DNA of 64,000 nucleotides from Hyphomonadaceae bacterium (GCA_016714495.1 JADKDU010000005.1:1-64000); one strand, 5' to 3'. Shown: positions 43,551-56,811, counted from the stretch's first letter. Translations and numbers: made by a program. Notes: generated by a model not told the origin, from the sequence alone.

Positions 43551-44137
43551 CCCGCTTTTTCCTTCCCCCGTTGGATGCTGAGTACGCCGGTACGCGAAAC
43601 CTCGACAAGACCCAGCGGGCGCATGAGTTCAACGAACTGGTCGATCTTCTGGCTGGCGCCGGTGACTTCGAAGATGAAGCTCTCGTTGGTCGTATCAATG
43701 ACATGAGCGCGGAAGATTTCCGAGATGCGAAGCGATTCGACGCGCGCATCGCCCTTACCCGCAACCTTCACCAGCGCGAGCTCACGCTCAATGCCGCCGC
43801 TGGAATTGGTAACGTCAATCACCTTGGCGACGGGGACGAGACGAAGAAGCTGCTGCTCGATCTGTTCAAGCACATGGTTTGTGCCGGACGTCACGATCGT
43901 GATGCGCGACTGGTGCGCGTTGCGGTCGATCTCGGCGACGGTGAGGCTTTCGATGTTGTAGCCGCGCCCCGAGAACAGGCCGACGACGCGGGCAAGGACG
44001 CCCGGCTCGTTGTCGACGATGCAGGCGAGCGTCCGTTGCTCAATGCCTTCGTCGGACGCGGTCATGTCGTAGGCGGAAGCAGGATCGTCGCGGACGCCGG
44101 TCTTGGGCGTGGTGCGGGGACGGATAGCGCGGGTCAT
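43547..44137 (-). CDS. ilvN: Acetolactate synthase small (regulatory) subunit
   Basis: 196 residues: N-terminal tail about 30 residues, an ACT domain (about 36-105, TLACIVDNEPGVLARVVGLFSGRGYNIESLTV) and the C-terminal regulatory region ending in LGLVEVSRTGVLSIQRG. It gives valine feedback control and activates the catalytic subunit IlvB encoded upstream. Both ends overlap neighbours by four bases: the TM protein upstream and the lipoprotein downstream. Length and order match IlvH/IlvN. Confidence 0.95.
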   Translation of the reverse strand: MTRAIRPRTTPKTGVRDDPASAYDMTASDEGIEQRTLACIVDNEPGVLARVVGLFSGRGYNIESLTVAEIDRNAHQSRITIVTSGTNHVLEQIEQQLLRLVPVAKVIDVTNSSGGIERELALVKVAGKGDARVESLRISEIFRAHVIDTTNESFIFEVTGASQKIDQFVELMRPLGLVEVSRTGVLSIQRGKEKAG

Positions 44138-44688
44138 GCCGCAAGCTCCTTGATTGTCTCGCCGCGACGAACCGGGTCCACGGTCTTGAACACTTCAGCG
44201 ACGAACAGGCGGCGCTGTTTCAACAGCACTTCGCCAGAGGCCCGATCCGGGCCGGAGACGCCCCCAGCCTTGTCGACGGTGGCGTAGGCCTCGACGAGCA
44301 CATCGAGCACGGGTTGGCGGCGGCCCTGATAGCCCGCTTCCTTGTCGGCGCCGTGCGCGCCGTCGGCGCGGTTCGGGAAAAAAAGGCGGCCGCGATCGAT
44401 CAGCGCGGACAGGCTGGCGCGAGCGGCCGAGCGGCGCGTCGGGAATTCCGCCTCGCCATAGGAGACGCCCTTCTCCGCCAGCATTTCCTGCGCGTTGGCG
44501 AGTGCGGCGATCACATCGTCGGACCAGCCGATGATGTCGCTGTCATGCGCGAGCTTTAGATTGGTCGCGTTACGCTTTTCCTGCCGTGCGACGAGTCGCA
44601 GGTTGAGGATGAAGGACGAGATCGCAAGCACGGCTGACGTCAGCGCCAGCCATTGTTCGACCCCGAATTTTGCGAAGAACTCCGCCAC
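44134..44688 (-). CDS. Single-TM hypothetical protein inserted between ilvB and ilvN
   Basis: 184 residues. One N-terminal membrane helix (about 10-34, QWLALTSAVLAISSFILNLRLVA), then a charged, helical cytoplasmic part with YGEAEFPTRRSAARASLSALIDRGRLFFPNRADG. No family recognised. It overlaps ilvN at its end (ATGA) and starts 37 bases after ilvB stop, so it is translated between the two subunits of acetolactate synthase. Nothing in it suggests a catalytic role; an odd cargo in a core operon. Confidence 0.7.
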   Translation of the reverse strand: MAEFFAKFGVEQWLALTSAVLAISSFILNLRLVARQEKRNATNLKLAHDSDIIGWSDDVIAALANAQEMLAEKGVSYGEAEFPTRRSAARASLSALIDRGRLFFPNRADGAHGADKEAGYQGRRQPVLDVLVEAYATVDKAGGVSGPDRASGEVLLKQRRLFVAEVFKTVDPVRRGETIKELAA

Positions 44689-44725
44689 CTGTCCTCTCCC
44701 CTTTCCGCCTCTCTGCGCCGCAGCT

Positions 44726-46519
<1,794 letters not shown>

Positions 46520-46550
46520 CTCGCGCTCGTCAGTCTTTTTCAGGTTTGGG

Positions 46551-46578
46551 GAAAAGAAAAAGGGCCACTCGGGCCCTT
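46551..46578 (-). terminator. ilvB attenuator: intrinsic terminator upstream of ilvB
   Basis: On the minus-strand RNA: AAGGGCC, loop CGAGT, GGCCCTT, then TTTCTTTTC. It stands between the leader peptide and ilvB, so most transcripts should stop here unless it is prevented from forming. A preceding stem CTCGCCG/CGGCGAG (46630-46624 with 46596-46590) covers the end of the leader frame, and CGGGC (46605-46601) can pair with GCCCG in the terminator left arm, a possible antiterminator. This is the classic attenuation layout. Confidence 0.85.
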
Positions 46579-46611
46579 GGATGTCACGTCTCGCCGTTCA
46601 GCCCGGTTAGT

Positions 46612-46668
46612 TTACCGGACCGGCGGCGAGCCAATTACGAGTACGAGCGCCTGCTGGCTGCCGGACAC
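46612..46668 (-). CDS. ilvB leader peptide (18 residues)
   Basis: GTG start with a GGGAGA site seven bases ahead; peptide MSGSQQALVLVIGSPPVR (GTG as Met). The run Leu-Val-Leu-Val-Ile (46647-46633) contains all three branched-chain residues that the operon makes, so ribosome stalling there reports shortage of any of them. It ends 34 bases before an intrinsic terminator. Far below ordinary gene length, so likely missed by standard annotation. Confidence 0.82.
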   Translation of the reverse strand: MSGSQQALVLVIGSPPVR

Positions 46669-46699
46669 GAGGTTTTCTCCCAAAAACACTGTGAAAAGG

Positions 46700-46728
46700 C
46701 CAATACCGTTTCAAGGGTGCAGCGTCAA
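46700..46728 (-). promoter_or_regulatory. Candidate ilvB operon promoter
   Basis: TTGACG (46728-46723), 17-base spacer, TATTGG (46705-46700). It would start transcription near 46693, about 25 bases before the leader-peptide GTG. Lies in the gap after miaA. Confidence 0.6.
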
Positions 46729-46774
46729 TCTCGTCCAGAGGGGTAGAAATGACCTTGAACGCAGATTTTCGAGT

Positions 46775-47719
46775 TTAATCGACCCGGTTCTGGGCCTCGG
46801 CGTGCATGTCCGCGATCACCCGCGCCCTCACCTCCAGCGCTTGCGAGGGCACACGGGGCCAGAGCGTGAACTGGTGGGCGATCCAGGTCATCTGGCGTTT
46901 GGCATAGCGGCGGGTGTCGCGCTTGCAGCGTTCGATTGCTTCAGCGAGCGAGGCGCGGCCAGCGAAGTGATCTGCAAAGCCGGGCATGCCGTGAGCGCGC
47001 ATAGCGGGAAGTTCTGTGTCGAGTTGGCGTTGCCAGAGGCGTTTCGCTTCATCGAGGGCCCCCTGCTTCATCATCTTGTCGACGCGGTCCTCGATGCGGA
47101 CGTAAAGATCCTCCCGCGGCGGGGTGAGAGCGACGCCGACCCAGGAACCGGGCTCGAGGACCGGGGCCTGTTCGCCGTGGAAGGACGAGATCGGGCGGCC
47201 AGTTGCAATGAGGACTTCGAGCGCGCGGGCTGTGCGCTGCTTGTCCTGAGGATCGACGCGGTCCTTGGCGGCGGGATCGTTCGCCAGCAAATCGGCATAG
47301 GCCGCGGCCTGATCCTGTGCGACGCGCGCGCGGGCTTCGCGGCGGGCTGCTTCGGGAATTGGCGGGATTTCGGAAAGACCATCGGTGAGCGACATCAAGT
47401 AAAGACCCGTGCCGCCGACAACGATGGGGACCTTGTCCTGCCCACGCAGCTCCGCAATCCTTGCGCCGGCTTCCTTTGACCATGCGCCTGCTGAATAGCG
47501 GGTCGCGGCGTCGACATGGCCGAACATGTGGTGTGGAACCGCCGCTTTCTCGTCTGCATCGGGGCGCGCCGTCAGGATGTCGAGATCGCCGTAGACCTGC
47601 ATCGCGTCGGCGTTGATCACCTCGCCGTCGAGCCGACGTGCAAGCGCTATTGCCAGCTTTGTCTTGCCGCTCGCCGTCGGGCCGTGGATCAAGATCGCAG
47701 GTCGCATTCCGTAGGCCAA
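46775..47719 (-). CDS. miaA: tRNA dimethylallyltransferase
   Basis: 314 residues. Adds a dimethylallyl group to A37 of tRNAs that read UNN codons. P-loop GPTASGKTKLAIALA near the start, DAMQVYGDLDILTARP, VGGTGLYLMSLTDGL (DMAPP/tRNA binding), and the C-terminal YAKRQMTWI-type tRNA-binding segment. Start could be ATG at 47719 or the ATG four codons later. It stands alone, upstream of the ilv promoter. Confidence 0.96.
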   Translation of the reverse strand: MAYGMRPAILIHGPTASGKTKLAIALARRLDGEVINADAMQVYGDLDILTARPDADEKAAVPHHMFGHVDAATRYSAGAWSKEAGARIAELRGQDKVPIVVGGTGLYLMSLTDGLSEIPPIPEAARREARARVAQDQAAAYADLLANDPAAKDRVDPQDKQRTARALEVLIATGRPISSFHGEQAPVLEPGSWVGVALTPPREDLYVRIEDRVDKMMKQGALDEAKRLWQRQLDTELPAMRAHGMPGFADHFAGRASLAEAIERCKRDTRRYAKRQMTWIAHQFTLWPRVPSQALEVRARVIADMHAEAQNRVD

Positions 47720-47810
47720 ATCCCCAACTCCGGCGGTTCACTGTTTACGCGTGGCCGCAGCGCCTGATAGAGCGCGTGACCCGCCCTAACGCGACACGGC
47801 TGCAACGTCC

Positions 47811-48683
47811 ATGACTCTTGTCCTGACCCTTGTTTCGCAAAGCAACGACGTCGCACCGCTGGCGAAGGCGGCGCCGGGCGGCGTGGGGGACGCGCGGGAG
47901 CTTTCCGGCGCTGGCTGGCGCGTGGTCGAACGAGATGTGACGGACGCCGCCGAGCTGGCGAGTTGGCTTGAGGCGGAAACGCCGGCCGCGAGCGCCGACT
48001 GGGCGATCACGCCGACCGCGGGCCGGAAGAAACGCCTGCTGATCTCGGACATGGATTCCACCATCATTGGGCAGGAATGCCTGGACGAGCTGGCGGATTT
48101 TGCCGGGCTGAAAGCGGCAGTTTCGGCTATTACCGAGCGCGCGATGCGCGGGGAACTCGATTTCGCCGGCGCGCTGACGCAGCGCGTTGCGATGCTGAAG
48201 GGGCTCAAGCTGGGGGCGCTGGAAGCCTGCCATGCCGAGCGCGTGCGGCTGAACCCGGGTGCGCGCGAGCTGGTCGCGACGATGAAGGCGCATGGCGCGC
48301 GAGCAGTACTCGTATCGGGAGGCTTCCGGTATTTCACGTCGCGCGTTGCGACGATGGCGGGGTTTGATGCTGATCGCGCAAACACGTTGATCGACGATGG
48401 CGCGGCGCTCACGGGCGCGGTGGGCACGCCAATCCTTGGGCGCGAGGCGAAGCTGACGGCATTGCTCGAGGAAACTGCCGCGCTTGGATTGATAGCGGAT
48501 GACGCCGTGGCGCTCGGCGATGGGGCCAACGACCTCGATATGATCAAGGCAGCGGGGCTGGGCATCGCCTATCGCGCCAAGCCGATCGTTGCGGCGCAGA
48601 CGACGGCGCGGATCGAGCATACGGATTTGCGCGCGGCGTTGCTGTTCCAAGGATACGCGGTTGGAGATTTCGTCTCCGCGTGA
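47811..48683 (+). CDS. serB: Phosphoserine phosphatase
   Basis: 290 residues: N-terminal ACT-like region (about 1-75) and a HAD phosphatase: SDMDSTIIGQECLDELAD (nucleophile Asp in DMDST), VSGGFRYFTSRVA (Ser), the Lys of GREAKL and DDAVALGDGANDLDMIKAAGLGIAYRAKP. Last step of serine synthesis. Its stop touches the next gene's stop (48683/48684), a fully back-to-back convergent arrangement. Catalytic residues complete. Confidence 0.95.
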   Translation: MTLVLTLVSQSNDVAPLAKAAPGGVGDARELSGAGWRVVERDVTDAAELASWLEAETPAASADWAITPTAGRKKRLLISDMDSTIIGQECLDELADFAGLKAAVSAITERAMRGELDFAGALTQRVAMLKGLKLGALEACHAERVRLNPGARELVATMKAHGARAVLVSGGFRYFTSRVATMAGFDADRANTLIDDGAALTGAVGTPILGREAKLTALLEETAALGLIADDAVALGDGANDLDMIKAAGLGIAYRAKPIVAAQTTARIEHTDLRAALLFQGYAVGDFVSA

Positions 48684-49493
48684 TCAGAAAAGTTTGTAGC
48701 TGAGGAAGACGCCGAGCGTCGCCTGATCTTCCGATCCGCGCAGCTGCACGAGCGGGCTGTCGCCCGCATCGCCCGTAAGTTTGTCGTAGCCGGCGAAAAT
48801 AACCGCCGTCCAGGCGTTGGAGATCGGCATGATGGCGGTGGCGCCGACGCCATAGGAATGCACACCGCCTTCGGCATTATACTGGGGCAAGCCGGAGGCG
48901 ATCGACTCGCCCGGATCGACGCCGAAATAAGCATCGTTGAAATCGTCGCTGACGAGACGGACGCGCGGGCCGACTGACCAGATGACCGGCGGGCCGAACA
49001 GCGAGGCGCGGCCAGACCATTTGGCGCCGAGGTCTGCGACGAAGCCCTTGTGACCGGAGACGGCCTGACGCCCTTCAGCGCTGAGCGTCACGCCGCCGAT
49101 CTCGTATTCAACGAAGCCGCCGAGTTCGAAGCTGGTATCGACATCGCGGAGGCCGACGAGGTCGGCGGAGTCTTCACCCGTGACGGCGAAAGGCTGGTCG
49201 CCATCAGCGTCACGCGAGAATTTGATGCGGGCGATGGGGCCCGCGCGCAGGCCAAACGTGTTGATGACGCGATAGCCGACGCCGTCCTGCACTGATGCGA
49301 AAGCCGTGTCGCCATATGCGACCTGAATGTTGGGGAGAATGGAGAGACGATACGCATCGTCGCCTTCATAGGTTGGAACGAGCAATCCGCCCGCGCCCAC
49401 CGTGACGCTCCACCCATCATTGGCGGGACGCTCTTGAGCGATCGCCTGCCCTGCTGTGCTGGCGAGGAGGGCGAGGATTAGCCAATGACGCAT
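48684..49493 (-). CDS. MipA/OmpV family outer-membrane protein
   Basis: 269 residues. Signal peptide (MRHWLILALLASTAGQAIAQE) then barrel strands typical of MipA/OmpV: VGAGGLLVPTYEGDDAYRLSILPNIQVAYGDTAF, ending in FLSYKLF with a terminal Phe for outer-membrane assembly. MipA scaffolds murein synthases in E. coli, but OmpV homologues have other roles, so the function is general envelope. Convergent with serB with adjacent stops. Confidence 0.9.
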   Translation of the reverse strand: MRHWLILALLASTAGQAIAQERPANDGWSVTVGAGGLLVPTYEGDDAYRLSILPNIQVAYGDTAFASVQDGVGYRVINTFGLRAGPIARIKFSRDADGDQPFAVTGEDSADLVGLRDVDTSFELGGFVEYEIGGVTLSAEGRQAVSGHKGFVADLGAKWSGRASLFGPPVIWSVGPRVRLVSDDFNDAYFGVDPGESIASGLPQYNAEGGVHSYGVGATAIMPISNAWTAVIFAGYDKLTGDAGDSPLVQLRGSEDQATLGVFLSYKLF

Positions 49494-49806
49494 GTCGGAA
49501 CTTTCGTGTTGAACTGCGAGACCTACGCGCGAGATGAGTGAATGGATTGGCGCACGGCGCGAGATTCCGTGAGCTTGAGTTCACGAATGCTTGTCATTTG
49601 AGGGCAGACTGGTGCGGTGCGTGTGGCCCGCCCCGCCGTCGCGCCGCTGCGCGGCGATCGCTCCCTTCGCTGACGCTCCGGGCGTTCTGCATAGATGGAA
49701 AGAGAACGGTGGTTTGCTTCCGATGCCTAGCAGGGGCAGGCGGATCGCACGCGTTAGCGTGTGAGACGGAGGAGGATGGTGCGTATGGCTCGGTGAGCGC
49801 CGGGGG
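49494..49806. other. 313-base gap with hairpin-rich, low-complexity DNA
   Basis: Between mipA and the DegP-like gene, no supported gene. It holds CGCCGCTGCGCGGCG (about 49636-49650), a six-pair hairpin with a three-base loop, followed by TCGCTCCCTTCGCTGACGCTCC, a run of CGCT/CGCTC-like motifs, and GCACGCGTTAGCGTGTG (about 49747-49763), a second near-palindrome. This composition resembles repetitive intergenic elements, but only one copy is seen in the window. Confidence 0.35.
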
Positions 49807-51336
49807 TTAGCGCGCTCTCACCGCCACATAAGTGACTTCGCCTTCGCCCCAGACCTGCAGCAGCACCGGCTTGCTGGCGCGTTTGGCGGATTCGGCGGCC
49901 GCGATGGCTTGTTCGGGCGAGGAGACCGGCTGGAAGTGGACTTCCGTCACGACCGATCCGATCGGCAGTTTGCCGAGCGCATCCGAGCCCGTCTCGATCG
50001 ACTGGACGATAACGCCGCGCACCGAAGCGGGGATGCCGCGGCGGCGGCGGTCGGTGTCTTCGATCGCCTTGAACTTGATGCCGAGGATGTTGGTGAGTTC
50101 CTTGGCGACGTCGCGCTCTGCCGGCTTGGCGGCCGCGGCGGTTGCGCCGGTGAGCTTCACCGTGGCGGCGCCCTGCTTGCCATTGCGGATGTATCGGACG
50201 GAAACCTGAGCGCCGACCTGCGTCACGCCCATGATGCGGAAGAGATCGCGGCTTTCCTTGATGGCCTGATTGTTCAGCGTGGTGATGAGGTCGCCGACCT
50301 TGATGCCGGCGGCTTCGGCCGCACCGCCCTTGGCCACGGACGTGACGATAGCGCCCGACGGGCTCTTGAGGCCATAGGCTTCAGCGAGCGGCTGGTCGAC
50401 CGAGCGGGCGGTGATGCCCATCGTGCCCCGATTGGTCTGGCCACTCTTGCGGAGCTGTTCGATCACGACCTTGGCGAAATTGGCGGGCACGGAGAAGCCG
50501 ACGCCGACCGATCCGCCGGCTTCGCCGGGTGATATAATGGCGGTGTTGATGCCGACGACTTCGCCGCGGAGGTTGAACAATGGACCACCGGAGTTGCCCT
50601 TGTTGATGGCGGCGTCGGTCTGGATGAAGTCGTCATACGAGCCCGCGCTGATGTCGCGGTTGCGGGCGGATATGATGCCGGCGGTGACCGTGCCGCCGAG
50701 GCCGAACGGGTTGCCGATGGCGATAACCCATTGGCCGACATCAGCCGTGTCCGAGTTGGCCCATGGAACCGGCGTCAGCGCGCTGCGGGATTCGACCTTG
50801 AGCAGCGCGAGGTCGACATCCTCGTCCTTGCCGATGAGCTTGGCTGGAAGAACCGTGCCGTCGGACAGGTTGACGTCGATTTCGTCAGCGCCGTCAATGA
50901 CATGGTTGTTGGTGACGACATAGCCCGACGCATCGATGATGAAGCCGGAGCCCAGCGAGGACTGGCGGCGCAGGCCGCCCTGCCCGCGTCCGAGCAGGTC
51001 GTTGAATTCGTTGAGAGGAGAGTTCGGGCCGAAAGCCGGCAGGCCGTCGCCACGCGCTACGGTCTGACGCGTCGAGATGTTCACCACAGATGGCATCAGG
51101 CGTTTGGAAAGCGCTGAGAAATCCTCGCCCGACAGACCCGGGCGGTTGATCGCCTGCTGCTGGGTCGCAGGCTGGGCGACCGCGGGCGGCGGCGTTTCGA
51201 TATTCAGGAGCGGGGCGGCGAAGAAGGCGCCTGCGATGGCGGCGATCCCGAGGACGGGAATGGCGAAACGCGCCAGAAGGGACCGCTGGGGAGCCTTCGA
51301 TTGGGCAGGCTGGGGCTTGTTAGGCTGGGCCGGCAT
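49807..51336 (-). CDS. DegP/HtrA-type periplasmic serine protease
   Basis: 509 residues from the ATG at 51336. One N-terminal anchor (about 22-44) followed by a Pro/Gln linker, a trypsin-like domain with triad VVTNNHVI (His), EDVDLALLKV (Asp) and INKGNSGGPLFN (Ser), and two PDZ domains (the first with GTMGITARSVDQPLAEAYGLKSPSGAIV, the second ending with VLLQVWGEGEVTYVAVRAR). Do/DegQ/MucD-like quality control in the periplasm. The anchor may be an uncleaved signal. Confidence 0.95.
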   Translation of the reverse strand: MPAQPNKPQPAQSKAPQRSLLARFAIPVLGIAAIAGAFFAAPLLNIETPPPAVAQPATQQQAINRPGLSGEDFSALSKRLMPSVVNISTRQTVARGDGLPAFGPNSPLNEFNDLLGRGQGGLRRQSSLGSGFIIDASGYVVTNNHVIDGADEIDVNLSDGTVLPAKLIGKDEDVDLALLKVESRSALTPVPWANSDTADVGQWVIAIGNPFGLGGTVTAGIISARNRDISAGSYDDFIQTDAAINKGNSGGPLFNLRGEVVGINTAIISPGEAGGSVGVGFSVPANFAKVVIEQLRKSGQTNRGTMGITARSVDQPLAEAYGLKSPSGAIVTSVAKGGAAEAAGIKVGDLITTLNNQAIKESRDLFRIMGVTQVGAQVSVRYIRNGKQGAATVKLTGATAAAAKPAERDVAKELTNILGIKFKAIEDTDRRRRGIPASVRGVIVQSIETGSDALGKLPIGSVVTEVHFQPVSSPEQAIAAAESAKRASKPVLLQVWGEGEVTYVAVRAR

Positions 51337-51550
51337 AAGCGTAGAACTCCAGTTCCGGGCCCGTCGCAGGGCAATTTCGCTGCGAACACTGGCCGCAAAG
51401 CGTCGCGTCCGCAAGGCGATCGGCCATGGGAGGCGAGCGCCTTTGAGAGGAATTACGCCTGGAATTGCGGAGCAATCATGACGCCGGGCGTAATCACGAC
51501 CCTGTGTGGCAGGGGCGAATCGCGCCTCAGGCGGTAGGGAAGCCGAAAAC

Positions 51551-53707
<2,157 letters not shown>

Positions 53708-53885
53708 TTCCGTCCCCACGCACGTACGGTAGACCAATGATCGGGGGGATTGATTAAATTCCGGTGGAGCAGCCGTAAGTTATCCTTGGAAATTCGCGCT
53801 TGCGATTAATGGTAGCCGCCAAAACTGGCCGTAAATCTGGCAGGTCGCGAGGAGGGCTGTTAGGGATTGGGGCAGGAGACCCTAC

Positions 53886-56792
53886 ATGCCCGTTCGCCGC
53901 CCTATCGACGCGTCCAGCCACGTCTATCTCATCGACGCGTCGGGCTTCATTTTCCGCGCCTATCACGCCCTGCCCCAGCTGACGCGGAAGTCGGACGGCC
54001 TGCCTGTGGGCGCGATTTCGGGCTTCTGCAACATGCTGTGGAAGGTGCTCGAAGACCTCAAGGCGGGCGACCAACCGACACACTTTGCCTGCATCTTTGA
54101 TGCAGGCCAGCACACGTTTCGGAACGATCTGTACGATCAATACAAGGCGCATCGCCCCGATCCGCCGGAAGATCTGATCCCACAATTCCCGCTGGTGCGT
54201 CGCGCCGCGATCGCCTTCGGCCAGCCGGCGCTGGAGATGAAAGGCTTCGAGGCCGACGACCTAATCGCCACCTATTCGCGGCAGGCGGCCGCCAAGGGCG
54301 CACGCGTCTCTATAGTGTCAGCGGACAAGGACCTGATGCAGCTAATCAACGACCAGATCTGCATGCTGGACACTGTGAAAGACCGTCGCATCTGCGCGCC
54401 GGAAGTACATGAGAAATTCGGCGTAACGCCGGACAAGGTCATCGACGTGCAGGCCTTGTGCGGCGACAGCGTCGATAACGTCCCCGGCGTGCCAGGCATC
54501 GGCGTCAAAACGGCTGCGTTGTTGATCAACGAGTTCGGCGATCTGGAAACACTCCTCGCGCGCGCCGGCGAGATCAAGCAACCGAAGCGCCGCGAGTCGC
54601 TGATCGAACACGCTGACAAGGCGCGCATATCGAAAGTGTTGGTGACGTTGAAGGATGACGTTCCTCTGGACGTGCCCCTGGAAGAACTGGGCGTTTCGGA
54701 CCCGGACCCTGCCCCTCTGCTCGCCTTTCTGACCGAGATGGAGTTTCGCACGCTGTCAACGCGGGTTGCACAGACGCTGGGCTCGGAAGGGGGGGGGCCG
54801 CCTTCGTCCTCTGCTGGCGGCCCGGCGCTGGCCAATGCCGTTGCGGCCGAAAGAGCTGGCGGCAAGCCGACCGCGACGGCGGCGGCCAACAATGTTCCGG
54901 GCGAAAGCTTTGAGTCGGTCGCGCCGCAAGCCGCGCCTTTCGATCTCGACGCCTATGAAACTGTCGTCGAACCCTATCGCCTCGCCGTCTGGATCGAAGA
55001 GGCAAAGGCGCAGGGCTATGTCGCGGTCGACACCGAGACGGACGGGCTCAATCCAGTGAGCGCGAACCTTGTCGGCGTGTCGCTGGCGCTGGCGCCGGGC
55101 AAGGCGTGTTACATTCCGCTCGGCCACGGAGCGGGCAAGACCGACCTGCTCTCGGGCGAAAAGCCAAAGCAGATCGAGATGGCGACAGCGGTGCAGATGC
55201 TGAAGCCATTGCTGGAAGATCCCTCGGTTCTGAAAATCGGCCAGAACATCAAGTACGACATTTCGGTCTTCTGCGCGCACGACATTCGCGTCGCGCCGAT
55301 CGACGACACCATGCTGCTGTCCTTCGTGCTGGAAGCTGGCCAGCACAATCACGGCATGGATGAATTATCCGAACTTCATCTCGGTCACACGCCGATCCCA
55401 ATCAAGGAGTTGATCGGCACGGGCAAGACGCAGATCACCTTCGACCAGGCGCCGCTGGACAAGGCGACGCGCTATGCCGCCGAAGACGCCGATGTCACGC
55501 TTCGCTTGTGGGAACGGCTGAAGCCAAGGATATCGCGCGAGAAGGTCGCCACGATCTATGAGACGCAGGATCGCCCGCTGATCCCCGTCGTCGCCGACAT
55601 GGAGCGCGCGGGCGTTCTGATCGATCGCGACAAGCTTTCCAAACTCTCGGGCGAGTTCGCGCAGCGCATGGGCGCGCTGGAAGCCGAAGCGCAGGAACTG
55701 GCTGGCCAGTCTTTCAATCTCGGCAGTCCGAAGCAGATCGGCGAAATCCTGTTCGACAAGATGGGGCTGGCTGAAGCGGCGGGCGCCAAGAAGACCAAGA
55801 CCGGCGCATGGGCGACGGGCGCGGACACGCTGGAAGATCTGGCTGCTTACGGCCACCCGTTGCCGAAAGTCCTGCTCGATTGGCGCATGCTGTCAAAGCT
55901 GCGCTCGACCTACACCGAGACGCTGCGGGATGCGATCGATGCGAAGACAGGACGCGTGCATACGTCCTATTCGCTGGCCGGCGCGCAGACAGGACGGCTC
56001 GCGTCCACTGATCCCAACCTGCAGAACATCCCCATCCGAACCGAAGAAGGCCGCAAGATCCGTGAGGCGTTCATCGCGGCGCCCGGCAACGTCCTCGTCT
56101 CCGCGGACTATTCACAGATCGAGCTGCGCCTGCTGGCGCATGTCGCCGACATTCCCTCATTGCGCAACGCCTTCCAGGAGGGCATCGACATTCACGCGAT
56201 GACCGCGTCGGAAATGTTCAACGTGCCGGTGAAGGGCATGGACCCGATGATCCGGCGGCGCGCGAAGGCGATCAATTTCGGCATCATCTACGGCATTTCG
56301 GGCTTTGGCCTTGCTCGGCAACTCTCGATCCCGCGCGAGGAGGCGGGCGCCTATATCAAGAAGTACTTCCAGAAATTCCCTGGCATCCAGGATTACATGG
56401 AAAAGTACCGCGCATTTGGCCGCGAGCACGGCTATGTCTCCACCATCTTCGGGCGCAAGGTGTGGCTGCCGCAGATCAAATCGCCCAACGGAGCGGAGCG
56501 CTCGTTCGGCGAACGGCAGGCGATCAACGCGCCGCTGCAGGGGTCGGCGGCGGACATCATCAAGCGGGCGATGATCCGCATGCCCGGCGCGCTGCAAGCG
56601 GCGGGACTCAAGGCGAAGATGCTGCTTCAGGTGCACGACGAACTCGTCTTCGAAGCGCCCGAGAAGGAAGCAAAGAAGCTGATCGAGGTGGCGACCAACA
56701 CGATGGCGCGCGCCACACTGCCCGTGCTGGAACTCAACGTGCCGCTGGTCGTCGAGGCGCACGCCGCCAAGACCTGGGCGGAGGCGCACTAG
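53886..56792 (+). CDS. polA: DNA polymerase I
   Basis: 968 residues: 5'-3' exonuclease (about 1-290, YLIDASGFIFRAYHALP and DKDLMQL), 3'-5' proofreading domain (DTETDGL, NIKYD and YAAEDAD, so Asp/Glu metal ligands present), and family A polymerase with motif A (ADYSQIELR), motif B (RRRAKAINFGIIYG) and motif C (LQVHDELVFE). A 40-residue Ser/Gly/Ala/Pro-rich linker sits at about 300-340, with an eight-G run in the gene. Repairs and processes Okazaki fragments. Confidence 0.97.
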   Translation: MPVRRPIDASSHVYLIDASGFIFRAYHALPQLTRKSDGLPVGAISGFCNMLWKVLEDLKAGDQPTHFACIFDAGQHTFRNDLYDQYKAHRPDPPEDLIPQFPLVRRAAIAFGQPALEMKGFEADDLIATYSRQAAAKGARVSIVSADKDLMQLINDQICMLDTVKDRRICAPEVHEKFGVTPDKVIDVQALCGDSVDNVPGVPGIGVKTAALLINEFGDLETLLARAGEIKQPKRRESLIEHADKARISKVLVTLKDDVPLDVPLEELGVSDPDPAPLLAFLTEMEFRTLSTRVAQTLGSEGGGPPSSSAGGPALANAVAAERAGGKPTATAAANNVPGESFESVAPQAAPFDLDAYETVVEPYRLAVWIEEAKAQGYVAVDTETDGLNPVSANLVGVSLALAPGKACYIPLGHGAGKTDLLSGEKPKQIEMATAVQMLKPLLEDPSVLKIGQNIKYDISVFCAHDIRVAPIDDTMLLSFVLEAGQHNHGMDELSELHLGHTPIPIKELIGTGKTQITFDQAPLDKATRYAAEDADVTLRLWERLKPRISREKVATIYETQDRPLIPVVADMERAGVLIDRDKLSKLSGEFAQRMGALEAEAQELAGQSFNLGSPKQIGEILFDKMGLAEAAGAKKTKTGAWATGADTLEDLAAYGHPLPKVLLDWRMLSKLRSTYTETLRDAIDAKTGRVHTSYSLAGAQTGRLASTDPNLQNIPIRTEEGRKIREAFIAAPGNVLVSADYSQIELRLLAHVADIPSLRNAFQEGIDIHAMTASEMFNVPVKGMDPMIRRRAKAINFGIIYGISGFGLARQLSIPREEAGAYIKKYFQKFPGIQDYMEKYRAFGREHGYVSTIFGRKVWLPQIKSPNGAERSFGERQAINAPLQGSAADIIKRAMIRMPGALQAAGLKAKMLLQVHDELVFEAPEKEAKKLIEVATNTMARATLPVLELNVPLVVEAHAAKTWAEAH

Positions 56793-56811
56793 CCGCGGGG
56801 CAGCGCATCGG

